Below are positions 1 to 11,547 of a stretch of DNA of 64,000 bases, in pieces. Source of the stretch: Coriaria nepalensis (Eukaryota; Streptophyta; Magnoliopsida; Cucurbitales; Coriariaceae); contig CP114483.1 of the NCBI GenBank assembly GCA_027186245.1, positions 31,130,642 through 31,194,641 on the forward strand. Reading direction: 5' to 3'. Positions within the stretch are counted from its first letter, which is position 1; each line of letters opens with the position of its first letter. Made by a program: the position numbers and the translations under genes. The notes beneath the pieces are model-generated. The model saw only the letters and a program-made list of their open reading frames with translations, had not been told where the DNA came from and made no database searches.

Positions 1-892
1 GGCACTTATGTATACACTGCCAACAACTGTGTCAAGTGCGATTGTTTCGCGGCAAACAACTGGATGTAAGTAATTATTTAATCTTGATCTCTTAACTTTT
101 TTCTTTTTTCTTTTATCGGAACATGAGATACTTTACTCTAATCTTAAGATCAAACTAGTTGTGATTATATTCTGCAGTTTGTGAGTTTAAACTGAATTTT
201 AAGACTTAATGGAAGCTTGTAAGTCTATCTGTTTGACATTTTAACTTTGAGTTTTCAGACTAAATTGTAAGACGTCACAAGTTAAACCATCTAATGATTC
301 CAACTGGACAACATGCCCTACTACGCAATGTGCTGCTCCAAACAGTTTGCTGCATCTTAGCAGCACAACTACTTCTGGTTGTAATACCACAACCTGTGTT
401 TATGCTGGTTACTCTAATCAAACCATCTTCACTGAGCTTTCCACTTTATCTACTTGTCCAGGTAAGTCGAGCTCCTAACTATTCAGAACTTGCTGTTTTA
501 ATCGATTGATGAGAAAATGATACGTAAGATAGAGAAAAGCTAAAAATATATTTGAAACAGGAGAAAAAAAGAAGGAAAAAAAGAAAAGGGATTCCTCTCT
601 CTGTTATACATGGCATTTTCCTTGGTCTGAGTTAGATAACAATTTTTTTTTTTTTTTTTTGGTCGAGAAATACTTGGGTTGACTGTGTCTATCATATATA
701 CATCTAAATCGATTCATCAAAAAAACATCTATAAGGAAACTACAGTTTCCAAATAAACTGATTCACTTTCTTTGCTGGAAAACAGTTACCGGAAACAATG
801 CTTGGAAGATGGGTTCGCAAGGTGTGTGGTGGAGCTTACTTTTCACATGTACTCTTCACCTGACGCTCTTCTCTGGTTTCTTTCTTTCATAG
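1..892 (+). CDS. LYM2: LysM-domain GPI-anchored protein (LYM2/CEBiP-like), C-terminal part
   Basis: Only the last three exons are in the window: 1-65, 259-461 and 786-892 (TAG 890-892). All introns are GT-AG (donors gtaagt) and the frame is continuous. The protein reads through Cys-rich stretches such as VKCDCFAANNW and NWTTCPTTQCAA, then SNQTIFTELSTLSTCP, and ends in a hydrophobic tail (WWSLLFTCTLHLTLFSGFFL) typical of a GPI-attachment signal. The CxC and NWT/CP pattern is what I know from the region after the LysM repeats in plant LYM2/CEBiP proteins, which bind chitin oligomers at the outer face of the plasma membrane and plasmodesmata. The LysM repeats themselves must lie upstream of base 1. 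A likely poly(A) signal AATAAA follows near 1044. The family call is firm; LYM2 rather than LYM1/3 is an inference. Confidence 0.85.
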
Positions 893-1080
893 TAATAAGG
901 TGTTTTACACTTCTTCAAGGAGAGATTCTCTGTTTCTTTCTTCTATTGTTCGTCTTGTTTATGGTGATTATAAAGAGCCTTTTATGTAGAGAAACTCTTT
1001 TTTTTTACTAGTGTATTGCTGTACACTAGTATCTTGTTTCATCAATAAAGCTTGTGGAAAATAAATGAGTGTTTTCAGTC
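893..1080 (+). other. 3' UTR of the LYM2-like gene
   Basis: T-rich sequence after the stop codon contains AATAAA near 1044 and a further ATAAAT near 1061, a usual layout for a plant 3' UTR and polyadenylation region. No other gene is visible here. Confidence 0.5.
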
Positions 1081-2450
1081 CAAGACTGTGTTACATATTG
1101 TTAGTTAGTTAATCCAGGATATTGCTGATATTTTGTATAAACAAAGCATGTTGCTCAGTGTAGAAGTCAAGCAATGACTAGCGTAATGGTGTGGTCATGG
1201 GGTTGGTTTGGATCGGCTAGGATGATTTAAGTTGATCTAGATGTCCTTTGTGAACTTGAAATCGTGTGATTTGTCAGTTTTATCCACTTCACTAAATTCA
1301 TCGCGGTTAGCTTCGATCGAATCATCGACATTAGGAGTTGCTGATTTTCGGTCAAACTAGCCTCCATCCCCGAGATAGATGGGACCCGGAGGGAACTCAT
1401 ATCCGTCGTCTGAAGCTACTCAAGCATGATGTCTTTAGGATATCTCCTCATTTCTGCTGCAATCTGCTTTATATTATTCAGATTTAGACCACTACTCTTA
1501 AATCCTATGTTTGCCAAAGAAGTCCTCTAAATCGAGCACCCATATATCCGAATTGTATTGTAAGACTCGTAGCCATTCCAGAAATCACTCGTTTAGTTCT
1601 CTGTTGTAGTTGGTAAGATCTACGTTTCTAAAAGTTACTAGCTGTTGAGATACATCATGAGTCCCCTATAAATATCTAATAATATGGTCATGATTTGTTG
1701 AGATACACCACAAAACCGATAAATTAACTTCACCAAAACAATCGGCCTTTTAAATTATCTTACCATGCAGGGGGGGGAATATATATTTATTTAATCTCTA
1801 ACTTATAATTTATTTATTTCTTAATGAGCGGGTTTTTAACTTTATTAAGGAATCATTAAATTTCAAGGTATCAAAATCTTAGTTAAAAGATAAAATTCGT
1901 CGCTTTCGAAGAATGTTTAGAAACATATAAAAATGATTTAAAAAAATCAAAGTGTTTTTGGATTATCTCGTGAAATTTGTGCAAGGGTTTCTGAAAAGTG
2001 AAAACAAACAGGAAGCTATGACAAATAGATTTTTCTGAGGATTATTTTTGTATAATGAAATGCTTAGTATTGGAATCAATGACACGAAACTTAAAATGGC
2101 AATAGAAAAATACTTTGCCATAATCTTTTAGGGCGGTGACTCCGTATTTTCAATCGTCGTTTTAAGTATCATGTCATTGATTATAATTCTATTGATATAT
2201 AAAAAATATTAAATATGTGTCGCACGTTGAATGAGTCGTTTGATCAATTTAATAAATAATATAATATAATATAATCGGTTATATTTAAGATTGATTAAAA
2301 TCAAATCGAAGAATTAAATACGATCGTTCAAACAATTATGTTAATTAGACTGGGTAATTATTAATTTTAGTCGATCGAATAAGCTCGAAAGGTTAAAATT
2401 CAGTTTAGTCATTAAAAGAATCAAGGAAATAAGGATGTCACTTGGATTAA
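1081..2450. other. Intergenic AT-rich DNA, possible retroelement relic
   Basis: No intact reading frame. The reverse strand of about 1190-1620 is less AT-rich and gives broken Gly/Arg-rich peptides that vaguely resemble gypsy gag, but too weakly to call. From about 1700 the sequence is AT-rich, with a run of eight G at 1770-1777 and an (ATAAT) stretch near 2250-2270. Confidence 0.3.
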
Positions 2451-3805
2451 TGTTGTGGCACAAAGATGGTCGTTGATCGAAGGCATAAGGATCACCCAGG
2501 ATGCAATCTCGACCAGACGGGGAAAAGACAAAATATCTTCCTCTTCACACAAGGTTCGACTATAATTGGAAGAGAGGGAGAGATGAGGTTCGGCCAAAAT
2601 CGGAAGAGAAAGAGAGAGAAGAGTTTCGGCTGAAAAATATAAGAATTAGAAAGAATTTCGGATGAAATATTTCCCTTAACGAAAGTTTCTCGCTTTTCAA
2701 AAAAGCAGATGGAAATCAAATGATTCTAAACCAGTTGGAGAAAGTGGCCAAAAATAGAGGGAGAAATGGGGGAGTTTGGTTGAAACTAAAGGGAAAGAGA
2801 GAGAGTTAGTTTAGACAAACTTGAACTCCATTTCGACCGGATTTGGTAAGAAATAAAAAGGGAAAAATTCAGCTTTCCCAAAAAGCGACCAGGGCCCACA
2901 AAGTAGGAAGGTGGCCGAAATTTTAGAAAGAAGTTGGACTCTAGGTTGAGTTAATTACGACCATGTGATCAGTCTTTTGCCTAAAAATAGAAGGCAAATA
3001 GAAGACATCCAACAATCAACAACAACTGATCAACAAAGCATCATTTGATCACCAACAATCACTGACATTCTCAAACACTTACATATAAAAAACTGAGCTA
3101 TACTCGTAATTTTTCCTATGCTTTGGCTATTTTTCGACACTTGTTGTTTTCTTCCAAAAAAGTAGGTATCCAATTCCTTAAGATCCGTTCTTAGGAATAA
3201 TGATTAGAGCATCCGATTCTTATCGGAGTGAAAGTCTCAATCCGTCGTTCATGGATTAGATGCATTTTCTCTTGTCATGTTTATTCCTTTAATTTATTGT
3301 ATGTTAGGAGTAGGATTAATGTATATTTCATTTTCATGTCATAGAGTAGAGATTGTCGTTAATTTTCATTTTAATAAAAAAAAAATCAAGTTTATCGTTC
3401 TGTCGAATAAATACGTTCAATTAATGGTCCTCTATTTATTTCAAACATTCATTATTTCAAAGTTTCATTTTTGTAATTGTCATCTATTTATTTTCAAATT
3501 TTAACTCAGTCCGCTCATCAGTAGATATATCGAAAAAAAAAATATGACCTATATTAGCTCAATTATTTTGCCTATTCGTCATACTAGTTATATTTACTTT
3601 CCTTAGCAAAATGGTAGTGCATTTATTACCTAGATTTAGATTTTTAATTAATAGTATGAAATCCATTTTAAATTTCTAACACGCTCGCATTTATTACAAT
3701 ATGTACTATATATCATTTATTACTATATTCATTACAATCATTTATTTGATTTTTGGGCATTTATTAGTCGGATATCTAAGATTGTTCAATATCCCGACGT
3801 CAACA
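2451..3805 (+). mobile_element. Ty3/gypsy LTR (Tat-like), truncated element
   Basis: The stretch ends in GACGTCAACA followed by AATTGACAAGCCTAGTGG. That matches the LTR-end and primer-binding layout of Tat-type gypsy elements (known pattern ...CAACA then AATTGGCACGCCCAGTGG) and resembles the end of the LTR at 62128-62778. The start at TGTTGTGGCAC (2451) is a guess; no target duplication was found. No gag or pol follows, so this is a truncated copy. Confidence 0.45.
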
Positions 3806-4254
3806 AATTGACAAGCCTAGTGGATTTTTTTTAAAGCCTAAATTGTTAGAAGTTATTCAAACGGTCCGACGATTACGGAGTGATAGTCAGGATCCACCAT
3901 TGAGGCAGACTCCACCGCTTACCCGGTTGACAACCACAAAGACGACCCGCGTCAAGTGGAATTGATCGCTCTTGCCTTAATGCTGCCTCAAGATGGATGC
4001 CACACTTAGTTGTGCTAGTAAAGTTGCATGACATTAAATTTAATAAATTAATAATTACCATTTTGCCCTTATAGTCAAATTACCATTTTACCCCCAAAAT
4101 GGGTCTGTTTTTCTCTTTTCTCTAACTAAATCTTAACTGAGTTATTACGAATCTTATGTGTGTGATCGATTAAATTCTACACCACACCGGCAGGAAATTT
4201 CATAAACACTTTATGATTTTATTTATTTCCAAATTATATTTGTTTAATTTAAAA
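3806..4254. other. Intergenic, repeat-derived
   Basis: A GC-richer patch at 3860-4010 contains a short reverse-strand frame without family resemblance. The rest is AT-rich. It probably belongs to the neighbouring retroelement relics; no gene is supported. Confidence 0.3.
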
Positions 4255-4855
4255 CAACTTTTTAATTTAAACAATTAACTTAATCATCTCAGGATAAATA
4301 ATTTTAAACCTTAAAGTCAAGATTGACTTCTAACAAAGTATCAAGATTATCTAGGAGATGAGAAGTATTGTCTTTCAAAAAAACTAGTTGTGATTATAAT
4401 AAGCTTAGAATAATGATCCTTCCATCTTGCTAATATCTCGATTCATTGTAGGGCATGGTTGAACTATTAAACCCTATTAGAGAAATTATATAGACCATTA
4501 TATCTTTATTTAATAAATCGACACTGGATTTACAAAAATTATTTTCATACCACACTACCTTACAAAGATTTTGTATTCAATAAAGTGTATAATTCATAGG
4601 ACCTATACCGAAATACGAAAGCAATGGATGCTCTCTTGACCACTCACAACCTTTTTGCGCAACATTTCATACGCAACAGTTCACTCCATATTCACCCATG
4701 GCTAGGTTTAATTGGAATGATCTCAAAATATAAAACCGTATACTCAAAGAACTATGGTGTCTCAGGTTTGAGAACAACATGTAATATAGTTATTAAATGA
4801 TTTTGATTAACAGTCAGTATTAATTACCATTAAGTTGCATAGAAGAAGCTTGAAA
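4255..4855 (-). repeat. Dispersed LTR-like family A, copy 1
   Basis: Closely resembles 24030-24605 and 40250-40800 in the same orientation, and the reverse complement of 25770-26180 and 32410-32830. Shared landmarks are the block around agagatgagaag, the fgtattcaataaa-type stretch after ttacaaagattt, and ...cactcacaacct. The 25.8-kb copy ends in CA followed by a tRNA-Met-like primer site, so the family is probably an LTR. This copy is partial and lacks clear ends. Confidence 0.6.
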
Positions 4856-5569
4856 TTGTTTGCTCGTCAAAAATTAGTAATCCCTTTCCTAATCTTGAAT
4901 TTTAAGTTACATGAGATTTACTGTATTTTTTTGTAAAATCGTTGTATATGAGATAGTAATTGTTAAATGACTGTTCTTGGATTTGGATTTATATTGTATT
5001 TTGGATTAGATTCGAAACTTTTTAAATTACTATTTTTGTTGTTTAGGCATAAATTCCTAACTATAATTGTTTAATTAAATGCAAAGTATTCAACAACGTT
5101 AATAATGTCTTACATTTATGACAAAATCCCAAAAAATATATGACCCAATTGGATATATACAAGTGGCTTGACGAGAATATATTTTCATGTTTTAATATTC
5201 AATAGATGATAATTTGATTTAAAATTAAATAAAATTCAGTTTAATTGTGAGCAAAATAAAAGAGACTAGCAAATAAATAATATGCTTACCCCATTCTTTG
5301 CTAATCCACTGTTTGACTTTATCATGAGATACTAGTAGCTCCTTAGATTTTCAATTCACAATTTGAAGCATAAGATTATCATGTACCTGCATTCCAACTT
5401 TTGATTATGGATTTGTAAGCCCATACCTGCATAGTTAAATGGAATATCACAAATCAAACTTAAATCAGCAATAAAAAGAAATAAATAAGAAATATAAGTC
5501 AAACATAAAATCTAACCTGTAAACTAAGTAGAAACCCTACTAAAGTGTAAGTTTCTTCTTGCTTCATCC
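4856..5569. other. Intergenic AT-rich DNA
   Basis: No coding frame, RNA gene or clear repeat boundary seen. The sequence leads into the DUF1985 relic on the reverse strand and may be part of the same transposon. Confidence 0.3.
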
Positions 5570-6290
5570 CTATGCTCGATTAGTTGTTGCCTTTATTACT
5601 ATATCTTTATTCAGTGATTTAATTGTATACTCAAAAGAAACTCTCCCCCAAGGAGGCTTGTTTAACAGAGAACAAATGATGGTCTTAATGATGTATACAA
5701 GAACCAACTTGATAATGTCGTCATTCTTGTTACACATTTCATCGCTCCTAAACCTCGCTGCTTGCTCTGAAACTCGAACATGTTTCCCACTAAGATACTT
5801 CTTAAATAGGAGGTCGTCTTTTTTTATCCGAGCACCCATCGTGTTAGTAAGATTAGTGTGACACTTCAACACCGTCACCGTAGACCATTCTCTCAGATTG
5901 AACCACATAGGCTTCACTCAGAAAATAAATCACAACTCATTCTTCTTTATGCACTCGGCTCGTCGAACAATGAAATAGTTCATAAGTTGGCCATAGTTCT
6001 TAAGAGGGACATTCACATCAATGAAGTGTCCCAAGCAAGTAAATCTAACTATTTTCAACTGTCGTGTGGTGAGCTTTTCCTTAATATCAGCAACCACCAC
6101 TTCTTGCTTTTCTATCATAGAAATATAGGGTTTGTATACATCTTCTTCACTAATGATGGGCCATAAATGCTCGTGGCTTGATGATATAATATTAAGAACC
6201 ATCGAGCAATCGAGCATGAGATCAGAGACATGGAAGTGTCTGATCTCAGTGTTCGATGGTTCTAGTCTTACTAACCTATTGAGCATCGAG
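5570..6290 (-). pseudogene. DUF1985 / Ulp1-type transposon gene relic
   Basis: Two adjacent reverse-strand frames (5930-6286, then 5570-5917) read as one interrupted protein. Segments such as FTCLGHFIDVNVPLKNYGQL, NLREWSTVTVLKCHTN, KKYLSGKHV, DDIIKLVLVYIIKTII and PPWGRVSFEYTIKSLNKDI follow the DUF1985 domain in order (known pattern: CFGHxLD, GLREFAIVTGLKC, DDIVKxxxLYFLE, YPWGRVSYELTIxSL). DUF1985 proteins are carried by Mutator-like elements with C48 (Ulp1) peptidase domains and are abundant in cucurbits. Stop codons near 5918-5930 break the frame and no peptidase domain is visible, so this is a decayed fragment. Confidence 0.65.
6195..6263. repeat. Imperfect hairpin, about 69 bp
   Basis: Outer arms AGAACCATCGA (6195-6205) and TCGATGGTTCT (6253-6263) are exact reverse complements. 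Inner arms GAGATCAG...GACA and TGTC-TGATCTC also pair around a short loop, with an asymmetric bulge in the left arm. It overlaps the end of the DUF1985 relic. Confidence 0.6.
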
Positions 6291-7464
6291 CATTAAGAAC
6301 ATAGCTTGCTTGCTAATTCATGACTTCTTTCAGCGAATCATCCTTTAACCTCTTTTTTAATTCCTCAAAACTAGAATTTTTAGTTCGAATCATAATTTCA
6401 ATTTTAAATAAGATAACTTTTTGATTTTGGGATGAAGAATATAAGAATATGAAGAAGAAGATAAGACGTGGCTTTCGGTTTCAGAAGATGAAGCCGTTAA
6501 ACAAGACAATCGTGTGGGAAAATGGGAGGAGGGTGAGGGTTATTTTTTTACATTTTGTTTTGAAACTTAATTGGAGAGGTATTTTAGTCATTTATTTTTA
6601 TTTTTACAAAAGTCAATAAAAGTCAAAATGGAAGCTTCTTTTTACAACAATTTTTTTGTTGAGTTTAATTTTTAAAATAAACTTAAAATGAGAGTAAATT
6701 TATAATTATTCTCCCGATTTTATTATAATTTTTCATTAGTTCTCAAGGCAGGAAAAAAAAAAAACCACATTTTTATGTTTCCTTTTAAAATAAAGATTGG
6801 TAAAAAATTATATAAATAAATAAGAATGCATAAAGTTGGGTCAAAATTGGAGGTTCGCAACCATGAATGTGTATTGCATGGTCCACAAATTAGAAAGAAG
6901 AAATTTGAACCATTCCCTTAAGGAAAGAAAATTATACTCTGCAACATTTCAAAAGAAAATCAAGGGGAAAAAAACATGATGGCGGCAGGCATGCAACGGA
7001 GGTCAACTTTCCGTTAAACCAAACACCCCCCTCTGCATATTGGTCAACAAAAACCCCCTTTCTACTCTAAACAGTCAATTAATTAACTAGCGCTCAACCA
7101 CCTAATTAACTCACTAATCTTTACTAAATCAATTATTAATATAATTTTATTATAATTTTATTATAATTTTACAGATTAGTAGTCTACACCGACGCACTTA
7201 CATACAGATTACAGCCACGCTCTTCTCTGCTACAACCCGACGAGAAACACCGAGTTGGCAAAAAGATTCCCCCTCTCTGTTCCCTCTTCCCTTTTCCTCC
7301 CATTTCCTGTATATTTTACAGTAATTGTTAAGAAAGAGAGAAGAAAATTTCCCGAGAAACAAACACCACCATGATATTGATTTCTCAACTTCTCGGAGTA
7401 AACAGCTCGATTCGGCAAATCTTCTTTTGACTATCGAGTGAGATTTTTTTTTTATACCTTCTCG
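6291..7464 (+). promoter_or_regulatory. Upstream region and 5' leader of the DUF630/632 gene
   Basis: No gene is seen. An AT-rich stretch at 7138-7172 holds three tandem copies of a TATAATTTTAT-like unit that could supply a TATA element. It is followed about 290 bp later by the myristoylation-type start at 7465. Pyrimidine-rich leader sequence (CTCTCTG, CCTCTTCCC) lies at 7270-7310. The transcription start cannot be fixed from sequence. Confidence 0.35.
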
Positions 7465-10400
7465 ATGGGCTGCACCAGCTCAAAGCTTGACGATTTACCG
7501 GCCGTTAAGCTTTGTCGCGATCGATGCGCTTTTCTCGACGAAGCAATTCATCAACGGTACGCTCTAGCCGAGGCTCATGTTGCTTATATTCACTCTCTTA
7601 AAGGTATTGGCCATTCCTTGCATAATTTTATCGAACAGGGTTTTGTTAACTCTTCTTCTGGAAATCCTCCTCTATCTCCTCACCTCAATCTTCCTCCTCA
7701 GAGAAAGGGTGAAATTTCTACTAAAAATTTTCAAGCTTCAATTTCTCCTCCTCATCGCCTGTCTCGCTCCGATTCCGGCTCACATCTCCATTTCCATTCC
7801 GATTCCGATGATGAATCCGATCACTTTTCGCCTTTGCATCTTGCTCATGGCGGTCATATTGACTTTATTGAAAAGGATGAAGAAGGTATAGATGTTAGTG
7901 GCAAGGGAGGTGAAGGGTTTATGCACATGAATTATATGAAGAAGAAACCAACTACTTCTGTGGTGTATGAGCAGAGACCTTTCAGCCCAGAGAAGGTATA
8001 TCACATGGGTGAATCATCTTCTTCCTCGGTTTACTCTTATCCTTATTCGAATGTGAATTCAAATCCCTATCCATATAATGGATATCCAAATTATGGCGGT
8101 GGTTATGGTGGGTATTACGGCTCTTCTTCCCCTCCACCGGCATATATGTCTATGTCACCTGACCTAGCCCGAGGCTCGTCCTCTATGCCACCACCTCGTC
8201 CACCTTCACCACCTAGAGCTTCTCCTTGGGATTTTATGAACCTGTTTGATACTTCTGATAAGTACTATAGTGCATACAATCCAAGCATGGACTCAAAGGA
8301 GGTGAGGGAGGAGGAGGGGATCCCGGATTTGGAATATGAAGATTACCAGGGTGAGGTTGTTAAAGAAGTAGATAGGGATCAGAAATATGTTAAGGGTGGT
8401 GGGAAAAATTTAAAAGCAGAGGTGGATCATGAGAAACATTATGATGATGATGATGAAGATGATGATGATGATGCAGATGCCTTACATTACCATCGTAAGG
8501 GGCAAAGTGCAATTGCTGAGAATGACAAGATGGAATATGAAGTACATGTGGTGGATAAAGAAATTGATAATGAGAAGAGGATAAGTGGGCATGGTGGTAA
8601 TAAGGCGGGTCGAGCAGGTTCAAGGGATGCATATGAGGTTGTGAGAGAAATTGAGGTTCAATTTGAGAAAGCCTCAGAGTCCGGAAAGGAAATTGCTCAG
8701 ATGCTTGAGGTGGGAAAGCTTCCATATCATCGCAAACACGGTATGATTAGAAATCCCTTTAGGTTAAGATACTAGAGTAGGAACCCTATTTGTGTGTTTT
8801 TCTTAAAAGAAGGGTAATCTATACTTGGGTGGAGCCAGAGAGTATCTGAGAGTATATCTTACCGAGTTAGATATATTGTACGAAAATGAAGGTGGACAAA
8901 TGTAAATAACAATAAAATCTAGCTGTATATTTTACAAAATACTAACAAATTAGGGGTAAAATACTAATACTGGCCAAGGTTTTGAGAGGGGGGGGGGGGG
9001 GGGGGGCAATACCCCCTTGGATCTGAAAATTTGCCTATGCATCTGAGTAATAAAACTTTATGGATCATGTATGTAGTCTTCTCTATAACTTTTATTTCAT
9101 TGATTTGTATGATCAGTTTCTTCAAAGCTGTTGCATGCGATTGCTCCCTCGTTATCAATAGTTGCTTCACAGCCTTCTTCTTCCAAAGGCATAGTCTCTT
9201 CATCGTCCGATGACAAGGCTGGTGCTGCCTCAACGGATATTGTAGAAGATATAAGGATGAGGTCTACAAACCTTTCTTCTACCTTACAAAAATTGTATCT
9301 TTGGGAGAAAAAACTCTATAATGAAGTTAAGGTATGCTTTTAATCTTGTTGATTCTTGTAAATTTCGCTTGCTCACTATTATTAGGAGCCCATCCTTCCA
9401 AACAATATTTAAAAAAGTTTCTCTTGATTCTTGTAAATTTCACTTGCTCACTATTATTAGGAGCCCATCCTTCCAAACAATATTTAAAAAAGTTTCACTT
9501 GATCATCTTCTTTGTTAAGAGGTACTTATTGTTTTATGCTTTATCAGGCAGAGGAAAAGATGCGAATAATTCATGAGACGAAGTGTGAGAAGCTGAAGCG
9601 TCTAGATGAAAGAGGAGCTGAAGCTCAGAAGGTTGATTCTACTCGAAATTTAATAAGGAGTCTATCTACAAAAATAAGGATTTCCATTCAAATTGTTGAC
9701 AAGATATCTGTCACAATAAATAAGATTAGAGATGAAGAACTGTGGCCACAACTAAATGAATTTATCCAAGGGTATGTGAATTGTCTCAATGTTTCTCCAC
9801 ATTTTCCCACATTCTGGTATTTTATATTCTAGTCTATAACTCTCACCTTGGTTTTTATTTGGGCTCACTAGAAAGCTCACATATGCATGTAAAGCATAAC
9901 AAGAGGTGTGAATTAAAAAAATAGTTATAAAATTAAAAAAAACAACAAAAAAACATGTGCATGAAAGGAAGGGAAATCCTTTCTTGCAGTTTGTTGTTTA
10001 ATAATTCTAATTTGTTAGTCACTTTTGTGGCTTCGCTTTTTCTAGAGGTTAAGGAATCTGGCCAGTGATGCCCTTTTTGACATAAATACGGCTTATAACA
10101 ATTTTACTAGTTAACGAGGGAGGAATTGCATCAAAGTGAAAGTTATCTGTGTAATTGGTGTTTGTCACACAGTTGTGGATAATGAGGGAGTTTTGGTTAA
10201 GGATTGGGAAGATAACAAATACACACTTAGTTTTGTATGTGTATTGTGTCAGTAGATTAAGATCCAGGCCTCCTTAAAATCCACGGTTCTTTACATATAT
10301 ATGGTACTTTTCATTCATCTATAGTGTTGTTTTATTCATCTATAGTGTATGTAATCAAGTTCGGGGTTGGAGAGTGAGGACAGTCATTTGCCTTTTGTAG

Positions 10401-10544
10401 TTTCAGTTTAGTCTCAGATAGTTAATAATTATATTTTTCAAGTCATTGTAGAATATTGTAGGAAAGACAATAGAATTCAGTTAATGATCAAACACGCTTG
10501 ACTTTTCGTGGGACCCGCAGAGCTTTTAGCTTGGTCACTGTTTA

Positions 10545-10575
<31 letters not shown>

Positions 10576-11547
10576 TTTTTCTTTTTCAAAATTTTTTCGT
10601 TGGGCTGTTAGGTCCCTTCACTTCAGTGTGGATAGAAACAATTTATTGTGCTTCGAACCATTGATAAAGTCCACAAATACTGATATCACTCGTCCTCTGT
10701 ATTTTGTGTATGCTTGTCATTCTTCATTGTGCACTCTTCAGAATCTTTTTGATTACAGAAAAACAACCTGGATGTAACCATTATGTCATGTATTACTACT
10801 TTCAGGTTAGCCAGAATGTGGAAATCTATGCTTGAATGCCATAACGCTCAATACCAAGCAATGAAAGAAGCTAAGAATTTAAGTCCCATCACATCCTGCA
10901 AAAACCTTGGAGATGCTCATCTTAGAGCAATTTCACAACTCGAGCATGAACTCGTTAACTGGACCTTTAGATTCTCTAGCTGGATCAGTGCCCAAAAAGG
11001 TTACATAAGAGCCTTGAATAACTGGCTTCTGAAATGTCTGTTATATGAACCTGAAGAAACAGCAGATGGTATAGCACCCTTCTCTCCAAGCAGGATAGGT
11101 GCACCACCTGTGTTTATAATCTGCAATCAATGGTCACAAGCTCTGGAAAGTGTATCAGAGAATGAAGTAATTGATTCTATGCGGGTTTTTACTATGAATG
11201 TCCTTCATATATGGGAGAATGAGAAGGTACAACTGCACCAGAAGATGCTGGGGAATAAGGATTTGGAGAGAAAAGCTCGGAATTTGGAGAAAGAAGACCA
11301 AAAGCTACATAAAAAGATTCAGGCAATGAACAAAATAGTTCTGGTTTCAGGGGCTAGTAATGACAATGTGATGGATGGAAAAGTTGTATATCAAAGTGAG
11401 ACTAGTAACAGCAATTTGCAGGCGGGTCTATTACGCATCTTTGAGGAGATGGAGGTGTTCACTGCCAACTCCATGAAAGTATATGAAGAGCTTCTGCAAA
11501 GGAGTGAAGAAGAGAGGATAAGCGGAGAGCAAGAGCAAAAACCGTAA
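7465..11547 (+). CDS. DUF630/DUF632 protein, NRG2/REL2-like
   Basis: Exons 7465-8740, 9117-9331, 9548-9771 and 10806-11547 (TAA) join in frame with GT-AG introns to give 818 aa. The start is set at MGCTSSKLD because this N-myristoylation motif (Gly2, with Cys3 for palmitoylation) is the family's N-terminus; a longer GTG-started frame at 7438 is not used. Residues 1-60 form DUF630 (CRDRCAFLDEAIHQRYALAE). A Pro/Ser/Tyr-rich linker, an Asp-rich patch near residues 325-340, then DUF632 (about 390-700: IEVQFEKASESGKEI, LHLWEKKLY-like, DERGAEAQKVDSTRN, RDEELWPQLNE, YEPEETADGIAPFSP) follow. Relatives include Arabidopsis NRG2 (nitrate signalling) and rice REL2 (leaf shape), often mislabelled bZIP. 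Such proteins sit at the plasma membrane and/or nucleus. Which paralogue this is cannot be decided. C-terminal residues are coiled-coil-like. Confidence 0.92.
8988..9006 (+). repeat. Poly(G) tract of 19 bases in intron 1
   Basis: An uninterrupted run of 19 G on the sense strand lies about 110 bases upstream of the exon 2 acceptor of the DUF630/632 gene. It is slippage-prone and could form a G-quadruplex in the pre-mRNA. Confidence 0.9.
9351..9500 (+). repeat. 75-bp tandem duplication in intron 2
   Basis: 9351-9425 and 9426-9500 are head-to-tail copies differing at about two positions (9366/9441 and in the last five bases). The duplication lies wholly within intron 2 of the DUF630/632 gene, so the coding sequence is unaffected. 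Confidence 0.95.
10541..10580 (+). repeat. (TA)n followed by poly(T) in intron 3
   Basis: A TA dinucleotide run of about 12 repeats followed by a T run, a simple microsatellite within intron 3. Confidence 0.8.

Noticed and set aside
7577..8725. Additional frames inside exon 1 of the DUF630/632 gene (7577-7891 +, 7780-8004 -, 8390-8725 -)
   Set aside because: They overlap the strongly supported DUF630/632 exon in other frames; the His-rich 8390-8725 frame is just the complement of the GAT-rich acidic stretch.
9031..9213. Frame 9031-9213 with a hydrophobic start
   Set aside because: It runs from intron 1 into exon 2 in the wrong frame. The supported exon 2 starts at 9117 and continues VSSKLLHAIAPSLS.
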